64,000 nucleotides of DNA. Origin: Hydractinia symbiolongicarpus. Taxonomy: Eukaryota > Cnidaria > Hydrozoa > Anthoathecata > Hydractiniidae. The stretch spans positions 19,532,001 through 19,596,000 of the forward strand of contig NC_079883.1 in NCBI RefSeq assembly GCF_029227915.1, read 5' to 3'. The translations under genes were made by a program, and so were the position numbers. Positions 60,790 to 64,000 of the stretch are shown here, in pieces (positions within the stretch are counted from its first letter, which is position 1; the number at the start of each line of letters is the position of its first letter). The notes under the pieces were generated by a model, which worked only from the letters and a program-made list of their open reading frames with translations, was not told where the DNA came from and made no database searches.

Positions 60790-61260
60790 CCCACCAGAGT
60801 TGATACTAGAATTACCGACCGCGTTCCTCTGGTCTTTACACTCTCGTTATTTTTCAGCGCTGCTTCGTCAAATCATGCGCATCAGAAAACTTTAAACTGA
60901 ATAATGCTGCAAGATTGTTGTCGTTTTTAACGCCCGGTATCAACCCTCGTGCACTACACTACAAGTACGCAGAGAAACAGTGGATGGATAAGCTAGGTAG
61001 GCCATGCGAGCATAGAGAAACGATTTACGGATACGCTATCCTAAATTAAGAGAGACAACGTACCCAAATTCATCGACCCCGAAGTTAGTGCGTTTCTTTG
61101 ATCTAATGAGCATGCGCATCAGCAAGCCTCGAACTGAATAATACTGCGCGACTGTTCCCAGCTCCCCTGTTTCAAGCCAGCGCGCAACGCTTTACCACGA
61201 AAGTTGATAGCCATTACATAAAAACGCATAGAAATGGTTTATGGACATGTACGTAATACG
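60790..61260 (+). repeat. Diverged tandem duplication, about 270 bp spacing
   Basis: Two blocks share CATGCGCATCAG, AACTGAATAAT and TGTT words in the same order (60877-60920 and 61112-61160). The first is followed by an ACGCATAGAAA-like end at 61014-61025 and the second at 61224. Higher in GC than its surroundings. Confidence 0.5.
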
Positions 61261-61630
61261 TGGTAATTGTTTTCACAGCAGAAAAACAACCTGGTTTCCA
61301 GGGCATTGCTGCTTGGAAAAAAAACATATCGGTGAAAACGGCGCGGCGGGTTCACGAGTCGGGGGAAGTGTCAAGCGTGATTCGAATTGCCCTTAGATAA
61401 TAGCTTCAAATTTCATTTTCATGGTTGGGTGTAATAAAATCGAATGAGAAAGCAGTTTGAAAACAGAAAAAACACATGGGAACTGAAGGTAAGTAGTAGT
61501 ACTGATTGTGTCAACTTTTGTTGAGAAGTAGCAAAAAATCTAATAAAACATGTACAATAATACATCAAGAGCTCATAAAAAAGTTATAAGTCAAAATACT
61601 CTTATCGTTTATTGGAAATCACCAAAAAGT

Positions 61631-62625
61631 TTATAAGTCAAGAATGATGTTTCGATGGTTCATCATCAGTGTTGTCAGTTCATCCATGAGAAGAATTCGA
61701 CAAATCTTGTCCTCATCATCAAAACACGTTTCACCTTTGCTTTTTAGATATTGATACAGCTGTGGCATATACATAACCACTTCCTGACCTTCCTAAGTTA
61801 TGATCTTGATAATGAAATTAATTGGAAGAGCACTTGCTACACTGAAAAAAATCATTTCCTGATGTTTTCTCATCAACTGATGCAAAGCACAGAGGGCACT
61901 TCAAATTCTTGTGGCTGATGACAACAGACTTTATAGGAAATTTGACTTTTGTTTTGAGATCAAATGGAGGCGGCATCTTTTTCACAGTGTGTTTTGACGG
62001 AGTCAAGGATGTTTCATTGGTGGTTGTTAGGAAAAAACCAGTGGAAGTATTCGACAGCTCACGCACAACTGCATTTTGGATTTCATAGACGCCACTCTTT
62101 AAGTTGTTGCCCTTCTCGTTCCACAACGAAAGCAAAATGATACCAGAGTCATCATTAATAAAGACATCTGTTCTTTTGGTGTCACCATTTACATCCATTG
62201 CTGATGTCGCCATGGAATCGATGTTGATAAATCCTACCACACTTACTGCCTGTCTATCATAGCTGTTATCCAAGATACTTTCAATCTTCAGCTGTTTTGC
62301 AATATCCCTTTAATTTTTTTATGAGGGAAACCAGCTTGACTATCTTCAATTTTCTTGTTTCGATTGATCTCTATATCTTGTTGCGAGTTATCTTTCCAAT
62401 TGGCCTTGCGCTTGAAGTTTTTCAGCTTCACTGTGCTTTTTTCCTCCGTAGCCTTTTCCAGTTTGTCTCGCAAATCCATTCGGAACGACATGCCTTGATG
62501 AACATTTTGTTTGGTCTGAACTGTGAAACTGTAGTATTCGGTGTTCCCAGATCTGGATTTTTTACAGGGCTAAGGTCGTGAATGTAACATGTTAAAGAAT
62601 CTTCTTCACCTCGAAGAAGATTCAA
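61631..62625 (-). pseudogene. RPA-like OB-fold / zinc-finger protein relic
   Basis: Minus-strand frames joined by at least two shifts. LTCYIHDLSPVKNPDLGTPN and FRPNKMFIK come first. Next are RKANWKDNSQQDIEINRNKK, then LDNSYDRQAVSVVGFINID, GIILLSLWNEKGNNLKSGVY, KNLKCPLCFAS and FFQCSKC (a CxxC...CxxC ribbon). It ends MYMPQLYQYLKSKGETCFDD and a stop near 61631. The OB fold plus ribbon resembles replication protein A large-subunit domains, as carried by some Helitrons/Helentrons. Assignment is inference from pattern. Confidence 0.6.
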
Positions 62626-63575
62626 ATTCTAGAAGGCTCTGGCCGTGACAAATATGAAGTTCTTGCATTTTATCCATGAAATAATTGGTTCCACAAGTTG
62701 CAAATTTTACATGTTATGGACAATCAACGTTTTTTATAAAAAATTTTGGGAATGGAAGATGCCATATATTTAAAAACAGAAATCTTAGCAGATCGAAAAA
62801 TAACAAACAGTGAAAACGCATCGAAAAAACTAGAAGCTTTTTAACAAATAAATTTCCGAAAACTCTGTGACTTTCCTAGAAATTGAAGTATTTCCCTCGA
62901 CCAACCAAGGTGAATTTCCCGACTATGTGTCAGAGCCTTCTTGACTTCAATATTTCCCCTCTTTTTGCAATCCTCAATAAGAGCAAAACTACAAAAAGAA
63001 AATGAACATTCATTAGTGTTCATCGAAAACTGAGCTTCAGGTGAAGTTAGTTATTTGAAATTGAAGGTGATTGAGTGGGATTCAGTTTTGAATAAAAATG
63101 GCTGGGCAGAATGAAGCTGTTCCACAAAAATGTTCACATAGAACTTACCAGTCACAAAAACGTTTTTTCTTGATTACTGAACAAATTAAACTAATTATTA
63201 ATTCTAAAAACATTTTCATACAAAATTATAAATAATTCAAATATTGAGAAATGCATAGGTACTAAGCGAAGTGTTTCATAGAAACTTTTGAAATTCAACT
63301 AGATGTGGCAATATTTTCGCTTCAGTACCTATTGTTCTCGACATTACAATCACATTATGTATTTAAAACATATAATGTAACACAAAATTAAATACTACAG
63401 CCAAACATGTTAAAATGACTTATTGTCTATAAAGAAGACTATGTGCTTGTATTTTCCACAGGTTTAGCTAGTAGGAAACTAAAAAAAATACCCAATACTG
63501 GTACTGTCACTTGCTATAAGATTCACCAAATTTTCTCTCTGTTTTCATGTTAATTTTCATTACTCTTGCCATCTT
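62626..63575. other. AT-rich spacer between RPA-like and endonuclease relics
   Basis: No gene recognised. If the two relics belong to one element, this is its interior. Confidence 0.45.
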
Positions 63576-64000
63576 TCACTCATTATCCAAACTCATATTA
63601 TCCTGATCATCCTCATGTTTACATGTCAACCTGACTTTCACGGCATCATGATCTGAAAAATAAACACATAAATAAATACATTATTATGAACATAAACACG
63701 ATCAAGAAGAGACCCGTCAATATGACTCGGTTCCTGTACAATCATAGTATAGTTGCTTAAAACTTCTGTTAGTCTATGTGAACTTGGCTTGAAATAATCA
63801 ATGTTGAAATCTTCTAGTAAAATATGAACATCCTCTGTGCTCAAACGCTTATAGAGTTAATTACAAAAAGATGACAAATATGAGGAATTTGACCTGTACA
63901 AAACTCCAATTCTGACAGTTTCATATGCAAATGATCTTTTCTCAACTCTAACCGTAGAGAAACCAGGAACAATAACATTTTGACTAGTATATTCAAAACA
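63576..64000 (-). pseudogene. APE-type endonuclease relic (runs off right edge)
   Basis: Minus strand: RSFAYETVRIGVLYRSNSS, LSTEDVHILLEDFNIDYF with the catalytic Asp-x-Asn, NYTMIVQEPSHIDGSLLDRV, YVHNN, then in another frame FSDHDAVKVRL with the catalytic Asp-His. It ends in a stop soon after (63576). Because the protein stops right after the endonuclease, with no reverse transcriptase, a C-terminal endonuclease as in Helentrons fits better than a LINE. A stop and a frame break make it inactive. Confidence 0.65.

Overview
This is an AT-rich, intron-rich eukaryotic window. Two host genes place it in an animal: BRF1, the TFIIIB subunit, and PPP4R3/SMEK, the protein phosphatase 4 regulatory subunit 3. 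Both were rebuilt exon by exon with GT-AG splice sites and matching phases. The mobile-element mix (RTE-type LINEs with a PHD-like finger, BEL/Pao, piggyBac, pogo-type, Helitron, integrase-type, tRNA-derived SINEs) suits an invertebrate. A cnidarian is plausible but not proven from sequence alone.

Layout. 1-21248 (minus) is the 5' part of BRF1, exons 1-7. It includes a 16.4-kb intron 2 that holds an almost complete RTE element (about 7030-10490), an inverted 5'-truncated copy (10896-11917), a non-autonomous Helitron (12629-13307), a foldback MITE, a decayed BEL/Pao pol and a SINE. Intron 3 holds two head-to-tail Helitrons (about 2740-3125 and 3126-3918). 21249-31048 is the intergenic space between the two divergent genes. 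It holds a second SINE abutting the BRF1 start, a 925-bp TIR element built around a 53-bp tandem repeat, and a broken DDE-integrase-like gene (28780-29936). 31049-56375 (plus) is the complete PPP4R3 gene: 16 exons, 876 codons. Its 11.2-kb intron 1 holds an RTE copy nested in a TIR element, more 53-bp-period arrays and a piggyBac relic. Intron 3 holds a LINE relic inside a pogo-like element, itself inside another 53-bp array. Intron 5 is largely one TIR element, and intron 14 is mostly a 14-bp minisatellite. 56376-64000 is the 3' UTR and intergenic DNA, ending in a minus-strand RPA-like OB-fold relic and an endonuclease relic. These two together resemble the 3' half of a Helentron-type element.

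How the parts relate. BRF1 recruits RNA polymerase III to tRNA-type promoters, and two tRNA-derived SINEs flank its first coding exons. PPP4R3 is a nuclear substrate-targeting subunit of PP4. Apart from divergent orientation I see no shared pathway. Most other sequence is layered mobile DNA. The most unusual signal is a family of arrays that share a 53-bp period and an alignable unit across at least four places in the window, in one case enclosed by terminal inverted repeats.
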